Counted from the stretch's first letter, positions 34,869-44,492 are shown. The stretch: DNA of 64,000 nucleotides from Burkholderia aenigmatica (GCF_902499175.1 NZ_CABVQC010000029.1:1-64000), one strand, 5' to 3'. Notes: generated by a model not told the origin, from the sequence alone. Program-made: numbers and translations.

Positions 34869-35459
34869 TTACTCCGGAAACGGCAATTCGGTCTGCCCTT
34901 CCGCGCGCATGCCGAACGTGTTCAGCGTCATCGCGACGAGCGCGTAGTAGCCGAGCAATGCCACGAGATTCACGACGGTTTCGTGGCCGAAGCGTGCTTC
35001 CGCCCGCGCGAACGTCGCGTCGCTCACGCGCCGCGTGTCGTACAGCTCGCTCGCGAACGCATGGATCAGCGCATCGTCGTCCGACTCGAAGGCGGGTGCG
35101 ACGCCGCGCCGGATCGCATCGGCCGTCGCGGCCGGCACGCCCGCGTCGACGGCGATCGGATGGTGGATGTGCCACTCGGCCTGCGAGCGCCAGCGCGCGG
35201 CCGTCACGAGAATCGCGAGTTCCGACAGGCGCAGCGGCAGGCCCGTGCGATAGCGGCAGAACGCGCCGAGCTTCTGCGCGTGCTGAGCAAGCTCGGGGCT
35301 CGCGATCCAGCCGAGAAACGGCCCGTTCAGGTTGCCGCGCGGGCCGCTGAGAATGTCGGCCAGCACGGCCTTCTGCTCATCGGTGGCCGATGCGGGATCG
35401 AACGGAGACAATCTGTTGGTCATGGCGAGGTCCGGAGAAGGTTCGACGAATCCGCTCAT
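34869..35459 (-). CDS. Carboxymuconolactone decarboxylase-like protein
   Basis: A 196-residue all-helical protein starting MSGFVEPSPDLAMTNRLS. The ATG at 35459 overlaps the stop of the aminotransferase gene (ATGA). A second in-frame ATG at 35423 is less likely. The family core is LPLRLSELAILVTAARWRSQAEWHIHHPIAVDAGVPAATADAIRRG, with the conserved E and HHP-type residues but without the CxxC of AhpD. It could be a decarboxylase, hydrolase or peroxidase-like protein. Coupling to an aminotransferase and a C45 acyltransferase suggests a role in one catabolic pathway. Confidence 0.85.
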   Translation of the reverse strand: MSGFVEPSPDLAMTNRLSPFDPASATDEQKAVLADILSGPRGNLNGPFLGWIASPELAQHAQKLGAFCRYRTGLPLRLSELAILVTAARWRSQAEWHIHHPIAVDAGVPAATADAIRRGVAPAFESDDDALIHAFASELYDTRRVSDATFARAEARFGHETVVNLVALLGYYALVAMTLNTFGMRAEGQTELPFPE

Positions 35460-36790
35460 GCGCCGGCCGACGCGAGCGCCGCACCGATCGCGCCCGACAG
35501 CCGCTCGACGATCGTATCGATCTGCTGCGCGGTGCAAATGAAAGGCGGCGCGACCAGGATGTGATCGCCGTGCACGCCGTCGATCGTCCCGCCCATCGGA
35601 TACACCATCAGGCCGCGCTGCATCGCTTCGCGCTTGACTGCCGCGTGCAGCTTCAGCGCCGGATCGAACGTCGCCTTGCTGTCGCGATCGCGCACGAGCT
35701 CGACGCCGACGAACAACCCGCGGCCGCGCACGTCGCCGATATGCGGATGCGCGCCGTAATGCTCGCGCAACGACGCGCGCAGTTGCTCACCGCGTGCCTT
35801 CACGTTGTCGAGCAGCTTCTCTTCGGCGATCACGCGCTGTACTTCGAGCGCGGCCGCGCAGGCGGTTGCATGGCCGAGGTACGTGTGGCCGTGCTGAAAA
35901 AAGCCCGAGCCGTCGACGATCGTCCGGTAAATGCGGTCGCTGACGAGCGTCGCGCCGATCGGCTGGTAGCCCGCGCCGAGCCCTTTCGCGATCGTCAGCA
36001 GATCGGGCGCGACGCCGTCTTCATCGCATGCGTACAAATAGCCCGTGCGCCCCATCCCCGACATGATCTCGTCGAGGATCAGCAGCACGCCGTACTTGTC
36101 GCACACCGCGCGAATCTTCTTCAGGTACGTGCGCACCGGCGGCACCGCGCCGGCCGTTGCGCCCACCACCGTCTCCGCGACGAACGCCGCGACGTTATCC
36201 GCGCCGAGTTCGACGATCTTCTGCTCGAGCTCGTCCGCGAGACGCTGCGCATACGCTTCGTCGGTTTCGCCGGCCTGCTGGTCACGGTACGCGAAGCACG
36301 GGCTCACGTGGTGCGCTTCGATCAGCAGCGGCAGGAACGGCTCACGCCGCCACGCATTGCCGCCGATCGCGAGCGCGCCGAGCGTGTTGCCGTGATAGCT
36401 CTGGCGCCGCGCGATGAAATGGCGGCGCTGCGGCTCGCCCTTCTCGACGAAATACTGGCGCGCGAGCTTCAGCGCGGCCTCGACCGCCTCGGAGCCGCCC
36501 GACACGAAATACACGTGTTCAAGGCCGGCCGGCGCGGCGTCGACGAGCCGGTCGGCCAGCTCCTCGGCCACGTCGGTCGTGAAGAACGACGTATGCGCAT
36601 ACGCCAGTTGCTGCGCCTGCCGCTTGATCGCATCAATCACGCGCTGGTTGCTGTGGCCAAGACACGAAACGGCCGCACCGCCGCAGGCGTCGATATAGCG
36701 TTTGCCGGTCGAGTCGATGATCTCGATGCCGTCGCCTGCGACGGCAACGGGCAAGGTGGCGCGCGGAGCGCGATGGAAAACGGTCGTCAT
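35456..36790 (-). CDS. Class III aminotransferase (aspartate aminotransferase family)
   Basis: A 444-residue PLP enzyme. The lysine that binds PLP is in LTIAKGLGAGYQPIGATL. Other family marks are the N-terminal YIDACGGAAVSCLGHSN, VYFVSGGSEAVEAALKLARQY, RRQSYHGNTLGALA, and LILDEIMSGMGRTGY. It moves an amino group between an omega- or beta-amino acid (or polyamine) and an oxo acid. Its stop overlaps the start of the carboxymuconolactone-like gene, and the C45 gene ends 15 bp upstream, so the three are one operon. The substrate is not predictable. Confidence 0.93.
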   Translation of the reverse strand: MTTVFHRAPRATLPVAVAGDGIEIIDSTGKRYIDACGGAAVSCLGHSNQRVIDAIKRQAQQLAYAHTSFFTTDVAEELADRLVDAAPAGLEHVYFVSGGSEAVEAALKLARQYFVEKGEPQRRHFIARRQSYHGNTLGALAIGGNAWRREPFLPLLIEAHHVSPCFAYRDQQAGETDEAYAQRLADELEQKIVELGADNVAAFVAETVVGATAGAVPPVRTYLKKIRAVCDKYGVLLILDEIMSGMGRTGYLYACDEDGVAPDLLTIAKGLGAGYQPIGATLVSDRIYRTIVDGSGFFQHGHTYLGHATACAAALEVQRVIAEEKLLDNVKARGEQLRASLREHYGAHPHIGDVRGRGLFVGVELVRDRDSKATFDPALKLHAAVKREAMQRGLMVYPMGGTIDGVHGDHILVAPPFICTAQQIDTIVERLSGAIGAALASAGA

Positions 36791-36805
36791 GCGTTACCTC
36801 ATGGA

Positions 36806-37855
36806 TCAGGATGCGTCGTGCGCGCGTCCGGACGGCACGATGCGCGTCGCGAAACACTGCGCGCCCTGTTGGTGAATGGTGAAATCGATCGATGCCGCGC
36901 CGATCGCGAACATGGCCGTGGCCAGCGTGTTCTCGTCGTCGGGGTCGGCCGGATCGTCGCGATAGATCGGCAGCCCTTCCGGTGCGCGATCGCCGAGCAC
37001 GCGCAGCAGCGCGGCTTCATCGATTGCGTCGATGGCGGGCATCAGCGCATCGACGCGGCGCTGGCGGTCGGCCGACGATTGCGTGACGATCTGCGCTTCC
37101 GCGTCGCAGCCGGGATGCACGAGATGGTTCGCATGCCCCGCGAGCCGCGCGACGTCGATCACCGAACAGCGCGCGACGCTCGCCTCGATGCTCAGCACCC
37201 GTGCATCGCCGGTCGCGCCCAGCGTGTGATGAAAGCCGCTTGCACGCGCATGACCGCGCAGCACGTCGGCCGCCGCGTCGAGCGACGTCGCATCGAGCAC
37301 GGCGCGCGCGAGGATCATGCGCGGCACGCCCGCTGCCGGCGTGCGGATCCGCAGGTTGTTGATTGCCTGCGCGATGCCCGCGCGGTTCGCGGCAAAGGTA
37401 TGGCCCGGCAGCGAGCCGGGGTAATAGAAGCTGACGAAGCCCGGCTTGCCCGCCGGTTGCACGTCGACGAGCAGGCAGCGCTCGCGCAGGTACGGATCGC
37501 CGTCCTCGTTGTGCGCGATCCAGCGCGTGCCATTCGCGTCGCGCGCGGCAAGCGTCGTGCAACCGTCCGGCGCGTTGTGGATCAGCTCGCCGCGACAGTT
37601 CCACAGAAAGATGTCCTCGGCCGGCCAGCCGATACCGGCCGCGATCCCGTCCAGCTCCGCGACGAGATCGGGATACGCGGCCAGCGCGGCCTGCCGCAGC
37701 GCAGCGACGAACGGATGGCCGCGCCAGCGGCGCACGGCCTGCCACGCGCTGCTCTGCTGCATGCAGGCATCGAACACGGGACGGGCGAGCTCGCCGAGGC
37801 GCACGCCGATGTCGAACGGCGCGCCGGCGATGACGGGGGAAAGGGAAAGCGGCAT
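36806..37855 (-). CDS. C45 family autoproteolytic acyltransferase/hydrolase
   Basis: A 349-residue protein from MPLSLSPVIAGAPFDIGVRLGE. It belongs to the isopenicillin N acyltransferase (C45) Ntn-hydrolase family. Cys99 in DGCTTLAARDANG is the expected self-processing nucleophile after Gly98, and IAHNEDGDP, GSLPGHTFAANRAGIAQAINNL are family motifs. It should be cut between G98 and C99 into two subunits and then hydrolyse or transfer an acyl/amide group. It is the first gene of the operon with the aminotransferase. Releasing an amine from an amide, followed by transamination, would be a sensible sequence; this is inference. Confidence 0.88.
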   Translation of the reverse strand: MPLSLSPVIAGAPFDIGVRLGELARPVFDACMQQSSAWQAVRRWRGHPFVAALRQAALAAYPDLVAELDGIAAGIGWPAEDIFLWNCRGELIHNAPDGCTTLAARDANGTRWIAHNEDGDPYLRERCLLVDVQPAGKPGFVSFYYPGSLPGHTFAANRAGIAQAINNLRIRTPAAGVPRMILARAVLDATSLDAAADVLRGHARASGFHHTLGATGDARVLSIEASVARCSVIDVARLAGHANHLVHPGCDAEAQIVTQSSADRQRRVDALMPAIDAIDEAALLRVLGDRAPEGLPIYRDDPADPDDENTLATAMFAIGAASIDFTIHQQGAQCFATRIVPSGRAHDAS

Positions 37856-37970
37856 GTCGGGCGAAAGGGTCGAATTCCGGTGGCATGTAGCGTGCGCCCG
37901 GCTGGCGCGGCCCGTCAAATGATGCCGGGCCACCCGCCACCGGGCTCGCGCAACACGCGATGAAGAATTA

Positions 37971-38014
37971 GACAATCACACAACATATGTTGTCAATAGC
38001 CGTACGCTGACAAC
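37971..38014. promoter_or_regulatory. Palindromic operator cluster upstream of the C45 operon
   Basis: ACAACATATGTTGT (37980-37993) is a perfect 14-bp palindrome. Its right half, GTTGTC (37989-37994), also pairs with GACAAC at 38009-38014. A third partial half-site, GACAA, begins at 37971. Repeated GACAAC/GTTGTC half-sites resemble operators of GntR-type regulators. They are placed to control the minus-strand operon ending at 34869. No regulator gene adjoins. Confidence 0.6.
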
Positions 38015-38042
38015 ACGGGTTGAAGCAGCGTTCGCCGGCCGC

Positions 38043-41000
38043 TCACGCCGCGACCCCGCTCGCCTGATGCGAAACGAGCCGCGCATACGCGCCCTGCCGT
38101 GCCATCAGGTCCGCATGCCGGCCGGCCTCGATCACGCTGCCGTGCGCCATCACGAGGATCAGGTCGGCATTGCGCACGGTCGACAGCCGGTGCGCGATGA
38201 TGATCGACGTGCGTTGCGTCATCAGGTCTTCCAGCGCCGCGCGGATCTGCTGCTCGCTGATCGTGTCCAGATGGGACGTCGCTTCGTCGAGGATCAGCAC
38301 GGGCGCATCCTTCAGGAACGCGCGCGCAATCGCGACACGCTGACGCTGGCCGCCCGACAACTGCACGCCACGTTCGCCGACGCGCGTCGCGAGCCCGTCC
38401 GGCAGCCGCGCGACGAAGTCGCCGAGCGCCGCATGGTCGATCGCGCGCTGCACGTCCGCGTCGGACGCGTCGTTCGCGGCAAGCCGGATGTTCGCTTCGA
38501 GCGTGTCGTTGAACAGGTAGGTATCCTGCGCAACCAGCGCGATGTGCTGCCGCAAGTCGTCGAGCCGCAAGTCGCGCAGATCGACGCCGCCGAGCGTCAC
38601 GCGGCCCTGCTGCGGATCCCAGAAGCGCAGCAGCAGGCTCGCGACCGTCGACTTGCCGGCGCCCGACGCACCGACCAGCGCGACCGTGCTGCCCGGCGGC
38701 ACCTCGAAGCTCACGCGGTCGATCGCGGGCACGCTGCGGCCCGGGTACGTAAAGGACGTGGCTTCGAAACGCACCGCCGGATTGGCCGGCATCGCCTCAG
38801 CGCCGTCCGTCACCGGCACGGGCTCCTTCTCCAGCGCACGCAGGCGGCGCGTCGACGCGATCGTGTCGGCAAGCTGGCGCGCGACCTGGCCGATTTCGGC
38901 CACCGGCATGAAGGCGGCCACCGCAATCAGCACCAGCAGCGGCAACGATTCGCGCGGAAACCAGCCGCGCGCACACAGCAGCGCGCCGAGCGCCGCGACG
39001 GCCAGCCCGCCGAGCCCGCTCGCGACTTCCAGTGCGGCACTCTGCGTCGACAGGTCGTCGAGCAGCTTTGCGCGCTGCTTCCGGTACGCATCGACTTCGG
39101 CCACGAACGCTGCGCGACGGCGCGTGACGGCCTGGAACGCGGTCAGCTCCGCGAGCCCCTGGATCGTTTCGGTCAGGTGCGCGCCGAGCTGGCCGAGCGC
39201 TTCGCGCGCGCCGGTGCCGAGCCGGTCGACGTCGCGTCGCGCCAGCACCGGCGCGAGCCCGGCCCACAACAGGAACGGCAGCAGCACGAGCGCGAGCGGC
39301 CACGCGACCGACGCGAGCAGCACCAGCACGGCGGCCGGCACGAGCACCGCGACGAACGCGGGCGCCAGCGTGTGCGCATAGAAATACTCGACGGTCTCGA
39401 CGTCCTGCGTCGCGAGCGACACGAGATCGCCGGAGCGGCGGCGCAGCAGCCCGGCCGGCGCGAGACGTTCGAGCGTCGCGAACAGCGCGATGCGCATTTC
39501 CGCGAGCAGCCGGTACGCCATGTCGTGCGCGAGCCACGATTCGAGCCAGTGCAGCACGGCCGCCACCGGCGCGATCACGAGCAGCGCAGCAACGAGCGTC
39601 GGGTTCACGTGGCCGCCCGGTACCGCGCCGACCACCAGCGCGCCGATCACGCCGACGCCGATGAACGCGAGCACACGCCCGATCCCGAACAGCACCGTCA
39701 GCACGACCTTGCCCGTCCACGGACGCACGAAGCGCAGCAGCGTCTGCAGGGTTTCCGGCCAGCCGATCTCCGCCGCATCGTCGTTCAGTGGCCGCACCTG
39801 CGGGCCCGACGACGCGCGCGCGGTCGCGCCGGCCGTCGTTGCCGTGCCGGCCGATTCGACGGCCGCTTCCAGTTGCGGCCCCATCAACCGGCGATATGGG
39901 CCGTCGCGCGCGATCAGCGCCGCGTGCGTGCCCTCGTCGACGACCTGCCCCTGGTCGAGCACCAGGATGCGGTCGGCGCCGATCACGCTGGACAGCCGGT
40001 GCGCGAGCACGAGCGTGGTCCGCCCGCGCGTGAGCCGATCGAGCGCCTGCTGGATCAGCGCTTCGTTTTCCGCGTCGACCGAAGACAGCGCCTCGTCTAG
40101 CAGCAGGATCGGCGCATCGCGCAGCAGCGCGCGGGCAATCGCCAGGCGCTGGCGCTGGCCGCCCGACAGCATGAGCCCGCGTTCGCCGATGCGCGTCGCG
40201 TAGCCATCGGGCAGCGCCGAGATGAAATCGTGCGCGTTGGCCGCGCGCGCGGCGGCGATCATGTCCGCGTCGCTCGCGTCGGGGCGGCCGAGCCGCAGGT
40301 TGTCGGCCACGCTGCCGTCGAACAGCGTCGCATCCTGCGCGACGACCGCGATCATCTCGCGTACCTGGCCGGCATCGAGCGTGCGCACGTCGTGGCCGCC
40401 AATGCGGATCGCGCCGCCCTGCGCGTCGTGCTGACGCAGCAGCAGGCGCACGATGGTCGACTTGCCCGCGCCGCTCGGCCCGACGATCGCCACCGTCTCG
40501 CCTTCACGAACCGAGAAGCTCAGCGCCGCATGCGCGTCCGCGCGGCGCCCCGGATACGCGAAGCTGACGGCGTCGAACGCGATCTCCGGCCGCAGGCCCG
40601 TCACACGCGGCGCGTCGTTGGCCGGTGCATGGCTATCCGCTTCGAGCAGCGCGTGAATCGCATTCGCCGCCGACTGGCCGATCATCCCCTGGTGCAACAC
40701 GGAACGCAGGTCGCGCAGCGGCCGGAAGATTTCGCTGCCGGCCATCAGCACGATCAGCAGCGCCTCGAGGCTCATGTCGCCGTGCCGCACGCGCCACGCG
40801 CCGACCGCGATCGCGGCGGCCGCGCCGAGGCCGGTGCCGAGATCGGTGAAGAGCCGCGTCAGCAAGCCGAGCGCGAGCACCCAGAACGTGCTGTCGGACA
40901 GCGCACGCGCCTTCGCGGCCAGCTTCGCGCCGAACGCCGTGCCTTGCCCGAACGCCTTCAGCGTCGGCAGGCCTTGCACCGCGTCGAGAAATTCCTCGCC

Positions 41001-41582
41001 GAATGCCTTGAAGGCGGCCGAGCGTGCGAGCGCCGCGCGCTTGTCGGCGCGATGCACGAGTTGCGGCAGCGCGAGCGTGACGAGCGCCGCGACCAGCAGG
41101 ATCGCGGCCGTCGGCACGTCCCACCAGGCGAGCACCGCGAAGATCATCACCGGCGCGCAGGCGGCGATCACGAGTTGCGGCAAATAAGTGCCGAAAAAGG
41201 TCTGCAACTGCTCGACGCCGTCGACGACGGCCAGCATCACGCCGCCCGTGCGTTCGCCGCTGAACCAGGCGGGGCCGAGCGCGGCGATCCGGTCGAACAG
41301 CCGCGCGCGCAGCGTGGCCTGCACGCGCCCGGCCGTGTGCTGTGCGAGTATCGTGCGGCGATGGTCGAGCCATGCGCGCAGCAGCACGCAGGCCGCCGTT
41401 GCAACGACGGCTTCGCCGATGCTGCGTGCCGGCGCGCCGGAAAAGACCAGCGCCAGCACGCGGCCGAGAAACACGAAGCGCAGGATCCCGACACCCATCG
41501 CGAGCAGCCCGAGCGCGACGGCCGCGGCGACCCGCCAGCGCAGTCCCGCCATCATTGCCCATAGTCGTCGGTCGAAATACAT
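38043..41582 (-). CDS. Fused double ABC exporter (two membrane and two ATPase domains)
   Basis: A 1179-residue protein from MYFDRRLWAMMAGLRW. The ATG at 41582 has GGAGG ahead at good spacing; the longer frame to 41687 adds a charged tail without family match. The layout is TMD1 (about 10-310), NBD1 (about 340-570) with GPSGAGKST, LSGGQRQRLAIARALL, LLLDEALSS and LAHRLSS, then TMD2 (about 625-920), then NBD2 (about 950-1175) with GASGAGKST, LSGGQRQR, LILDEATSHLD and IAHRLST. Both ATPase sites are complete. TMD1 resembles CydD-type and TMD2 CydC-type exporters, so it may export thiols or another small molecule. It is divergent from a LysR gene at 41702. Confidence 0.9.
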   Translation of the reverse strand: MYFDRRLWAMMAGLRWRVAAAVALGLLAMGVGILRFVFLGRVLALVFSGAPARSIGEAVVATAACVLLRAWLDHRRTILAQHTAGRVQATLRARLFDRIAALGPAWFSGERTGGVMLAVVDGVEQLQTFFGTYLPQLVIAACAPVMIFAVLAWWDVPTAAILLVAALVTLALPQLVHRADKRAALARSAAFKAFGEEFLDAVQGLPTLKAFGQGTAFGAKLAAKARALSDSTFWVLALGLLTRLFTDLGTGLGAAAAIAVGAWRVRHGDMSLEALLIVLMAGSEIFRPLRDLRSVLHQGMIGQSAANAIHALLEADSHAPANDAPRVTGLRPEIAFDAVSFAYPGRRADAHAALSFSVREGETVAIVGPSGAGKSTIVRLLLRQHDAQGGAIRIGGHDVRTLDAGQVREMIAVVAQDATLFDGSVADNLRLGRPDASDADMIAAARAANAHDFISALPDGYATRIGERGLMLSGGQRQRLAIARALLRDAPILLLDEALSSVDAENEALIQQALDRLTRGRTTLVLAHRLSSVIGADRILVLDQGQVVDEGTHAALIARDGPYRRLMGPQLEAAVESAGTATTAGATARASSGPQVRPLNDDAAEIGWPETLQTLLRFVRPWTGKVVLTVLFGIGRVLAFIGVGVIGALVVGAVPGGHVNPTLVAALLVIAPVAAVLHWLESWLAHDMAYRLLAEMRIALFATLERLAPAGLLRRRSGDLVSLATQDVETVEYFYAHTLAPAFVAVLVPAAVLVLLASVAWPLALVLLPFLLWAGLAPVLARRDVDRLGTGAREALGQLGAHLTETIQGLAELTAFQAVTRRRAAFVAEVDAYRKQRAKLLDDLSTQSAALEVASGLGGLAVAALGALLCARGWFPRESLPLLVLIAVAAFMPVAEIGQVARQLADTIASTRRLRALEKEPVPVTDGAEAMPANPAVRFEATSFTYPGRSVPAIDRVSFEVPPGSTVALVGASGAGKSTVASLLLRFWDPQQGRVTLGGVDLRDLRLDDLRQHIALVAQDTYLFNDTLEANIRLAANDASDADVQRAIDHAALGDFVARLPDGLATRVGERGVQLSGGQRQRVAIARAFLKDAPVLILDEATSHLDTISEQQIRAALEDLMTQRTSIIIAHRLSTVRNADLILVMAHGSVIEAGRHADLMARQGAYARLVSHQASGVAA

Positions 41583-41701
41583 GAAGCCCTCCGGTAGTGT
41601 CCGATGATGTTTTTTCTTGACCGGATCGAGGCTACCCGCGCCACCCGTGCGCGGCAAAAGATGATTTTTCAACGGGTGTTGAGTCAACTACAATACCCCG
41701 C

Positions 41702-42670
41702 ATGTCGCACCTCCCTCCCCTCAGCGCATTGCGGGCTTTCGAGGCGGCCGTCCGCCTCGGCGGGTTTGCGCGCGCGGCCGTCGAGCTGAACGTGTCGACG
41801 AGCGCGGTCAGCCACCAGATCCGCGCGCTCGAGGAATCGCTCGGCGCACGGCTGCTCGAACGCAGTACGGGGCTCGGCGGCATCAGTCTCACGCCGGCCG
41901 GCGCGCGCCTGTTGCCGGCCGTCAGCGATGCGCTGTCGCGCCTGACCGACGCCTGCGCCGAGATTCGCGGCACCGCGCAACGGCTGACGGTATCCGCCAA
42001 CGCGTCGTTTTCGTCGATGTGGCTTGCGCGCCGCCTCGCGGAATTCTCGTCGAGCCATCCGGAAACGCCGCTGCACGCCGTCGCGCTCGACGACGAACCC
42101 GATTTCTCGCGCCACGGCGTCGATCTGGCGATCGTGAACGTGCCGGCGCATCGCCTGAAAACCGACGACGACGTGCTGCTGCAGGAAACCGTATTCCCGG
42201 TCTGCAGCCCGGAGCTGCATCCGTTCGCGTCGGGGAACGTGTGCCGCTGCCGGCTGCTGCAGGAGATGAACGAATACACGCCCGAGATCGACTGGCGCAA
42301 CTGGTCGGCGGAATTCGGCCTGCCGGGCGACTTCGAAACGAAGATCGTCCGCTACAGCAGTTTCAGCCAGGTGATCGGCGCGGCCGTCGGCGGGGCGGGC
42401 ATCGCGCTCGGCCGCACGCCGCTGATCGAACCGGAGCTGCGGAGCGGGCGTCTCGTGCCGCTGCGGCCGGGCCTCGAACGCGCCGCGTCGTGGCGCTTCG
42501 TGCTGCGCCGCAATCCATCGACACGGCACCGGCTGCTCGATCCGCTGATCGCCTTCCTGCACCGCGAAGCAGCAGAAGAAGCAGACGCCGCGCCGTTCGC
42601 CGGCACGATCGTTGCGCCCGCATCGAACGACCGTCTCGTGCGCGGCACGGGTGGCGCGACCGGCAAGTAA
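41702..42670 (+). CDS. LysR family regulator, GcvA-like
   Basis: A 322-residue regulator. The helix-turn-helix is at about 5-65 (LPPLSALRAFEAAVRLGGFARAAVELNVSTSAVSHQIRALEE), followed by an effector domain with a typical GcvA-type layout. The C-terminus has about 25 additional low-complexity residues. It is divergent from the double ABC exporter with a 119-bp gap between starts, so the exporter is its probable target. No palindrome better than weak T-N11-A boxes was noted there. Confidence 0.92.
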   Translation: MSHLPPLSALRAFEAAVRLGGFARAAVELNVSTSAVSHQIRALEESLGARLLERSTGLGGISLTPAGARLLPAVSDALSRLTDACAEIRGTAQRLTVSANASFSSMWLARRLAEFSSSHPETPLHAVALDDEPDFSRHGVDLAIVNVPAHRLKTDDDVLLQETVFPVCSPELHPFASGNVCRCRLLQEMNEYTPEIDWRNWSAEFGLPGDFETKIVRYSSFSQVIGAAVGGAGIALGRTPLIEPELRSGRLVPLRPGLERAASWRFVLRRNPSTRHRLLDPLIAFLHREAAEEADAAPFAGTIVAPASNDRLVRGTGGATGK

Positions 42671-42697
42671 CGCGCCGGCCGCGCCTGCACACGCGGC

Positions 42698-43069
42698 TTA
42701 CGGCGCAGCGAAGAACAACGCGACCACGCACGCCATCCCGCCAAACCATACGAGCGAACGCAGCGACGCCCAGTTCAGCAGGTACATCAGCGTATAGACG
42801 ATCCGGATCGCGACGAACGCCATCGCAAGCTGATCGACGCGATGCACGTTCGCGCCGTTGTGCCACGCCACCACCAGCGCGGCCGTGAACAGCGCGAGCG
42901 CTTCCCATGCGTTCTGGTGCGCGGCCTGCGCGCGGGCGCGCCAGCCTTCGAGTTTCGCCAGATAGTCGCGCGGCACGCGGTTGTCGTAGCCCTTGCGGGC
43001 CTTCGCGAGAAACGTCATCGGGAACGGCAACAGCGCCACGATGAACAGGCACAGCTGGGACGTCGTCAT
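42698..43069 (-). CDS. MAPEG family membrane protein
   Basis: A 123-residue protein with four predicted membrane helices, starting MTTSQLCLFIVALLPFPMTF. GGAGG lies ahead of the ATG at 43069; a TTG one codon upstream is an alternative. The motif RAQAAHQNAWEALALFTAALVVAW carries the family Glu/Asn pattern (AHQNxxE). MAPEG proteins include glutathione-dependent transferases; bacterial members are mostly uncharacterised. It lies between the lysR gene (convergent) and alr (divergent). No operon partner is seen. Confidence 0.9.
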   Translation of the reverse strand: MTTSQLCLFIVALLPFPMTFLAKARKGYDNRVPRDYLAKLEGWRARAQAAHQNAWEALALFTAALVVAWHNGANVHRVDQLAMAFVAIRIVYTLMYLLNWASLRSLVWFGGMACVVALFFAAP

Positions 43070-43093
43070 CAACAGTCTCCTCCTTTATAATTA

Positions 43094-43105
43094 CATTGAT
43101 CAATG
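43094..43105. promoter_or_regulatory. CATTGATCAATG palindrome upstream of the MAPEG gene
   Basis: This 12-bp perfect palindrome sits 25 bp upstream of the MAPEG start codon. That places it over the transcript start or in the leader, and it could be an operator. The remaining gap to alr (43106-43370) is partly AT-rich (43220-43285) and presumably carries promoters; I see no gene there. Confidence 0.4.
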
Positions 43106-43370
43106 ACAAGATCGCCGAGAGCTTAGCATCGCGCCGCGCTGTTCGCGTACCGGTTTTCTAGACGGGAGACTCGGCTGCAAGGCCCGTCGACCGCCGCAGC
43201 CAGCGCGGTCAGACACCAAAATTTCCACCAAATCGTCGAAAAAAAAGTTAATTAAAACTGGTCGAACACCAATAATATAGCGCTCAACACTGGCTCGGCG
43301 CGTTGTCGCGCCAGCCTGCCGAACCCGCGCCGCCGCGCGCGCCGAACGACATCCGACCCGAGACATCGCC

Positions 43371-44492
43371 ATGCCCCGTCCCATCGTCGCCCATATCCGC
43401 CCAGACGCCATCCGCCACAACCTCGACTTCATCCGCCGCACCGCCGCGCAATCGCGCGTGTGGGGCGTGGTCAAGGCCGATGCCTACGGCCACGGCATCG
43501 AACGGATCTACGCGGGCCTCGCCGCCGCCGACGGCATCGCGCTGCTCGATCTCGACGAAGCCGTGCGCGTGCGCGAGCTGGGCTGGGACAAGCCCGTGCT
43601 GCTGCTCGAAGGGATTTTCGAGCCGGCCGACGTCGAGCTGGCCGATCGTCACCGGCTGACGGTGGCCGTGCACTGCGACGAGCAGCTCGACCTGCTGATC
43701 GCCGCCAAGCCGCAACAGCCGATCGACATCCAGCTCAAGATGAACTCCGGGATGAACCGGCTCGGCTACCGCCCGGCCGCTTTCCGTGCGGCGTGGGAGC
43801 GCGCGGCGAGCGCGCCGTCGATCGGCAAGATCACGCTGATGATGCATTTCGCGAACGCCGACGAAGGCGAAGTCGACTGGCAGCTCGACCAGTTCGATGC
43901 GACCACCGCGGAGATTCCGGGCGAGCGCTCGACGTCGAACTCGGCAGCCGTGCTGTGGCATCCGCGCGCGCACCGCGACTGGGTGCGGCCCGGCACGATC
44001 CTGTACGGTGCATCGCCGACAGGTGCGGCACGGGATATCGCCGATACGCCGCTGATGGCCGCGATGACGCTGACGAGCAAGATCATCGGCGTGCAGACGC
44101 TGTCGCCGGAAGAAACCGTCGGCTACGGCCGCCGCTTCACGGCCGACCGGCCGATGCGGATCGGCGTCGTCGCGTGCGGCTATGCGGACGGCTATCCGCG
44201 CCACGCACCGACCGGCACGCCGATCGCGGTGGACGGCGTGCTGACGCGCGTCATCGGCCGCGTGTCGATGGACATGCTGACCGTCGACCTGACGCCGTGC
44301 CCGAACGCGGGCATCGGGTCGAGCGTCGAACTGTGGGGCGACCAGGTGAAGGTGGATGACGTGGCGGAAGCCAGCGGCACGATCGGCTACGAGCTGATGT
44401 GCGCGCTCGCGCGCCGCGTGCCGGTCGTGATCGTGCCGCCGGGTGCGTCGAGCGAACAGCCGACGCTGCGCACCGGAAGCTACGGGCGCTAA
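43371..44492 (+). CDS. alr: Alanine racemase
   Basis: This 373-residue PLP enzyme interconverts L- and D-alanine for peptidoglycan. Lys35 (WGVVKADAYGHG) binds PLP. The second base Tyr lies in CGYADGYPRHAPTGTP. Other marks are MNSGMNRLGY, HFANADEG and RVSMDMLTVDLTPCP. Length and order of motifs are normal. It stands alone and is followed by a terminator at 44547. Burkholderia often carries a second racemase (dadX), so the symbol alr is the more general choice. Confidence 0.95.
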   Translation: MPRPIVAHIRPDAIRHNLDFIRRTAAQSRVWGVVKADAYGHGIERIYAGLAAADGIALLDLDEAVRVRELGWDKPVLLLEGIFEPADVELADRHRLTVAVHCDEQLDLLIAAKPQQPIDIQLKMNSGMNRLGYRPAAFRAAWERAASAPSIGKITLMMHFANADEGEVDWQLDQFDATTAEIPGERSTSNSAAVLWHPRAHRDWVRPGTILYGASPTGAARDIADTPLMAAMTLTSKIIGVQTLSPEETVGYGRRFTADRPMRIGVVACGYADGYPRHAPTGTPIAVDGVLTRVIGRVSMDMLTVDLTPCPNAGIGSSVELWGDQVKVDDVAEASGTIGYELMCALARRVPVVIVPPGASSEQPTLRTGSYGR

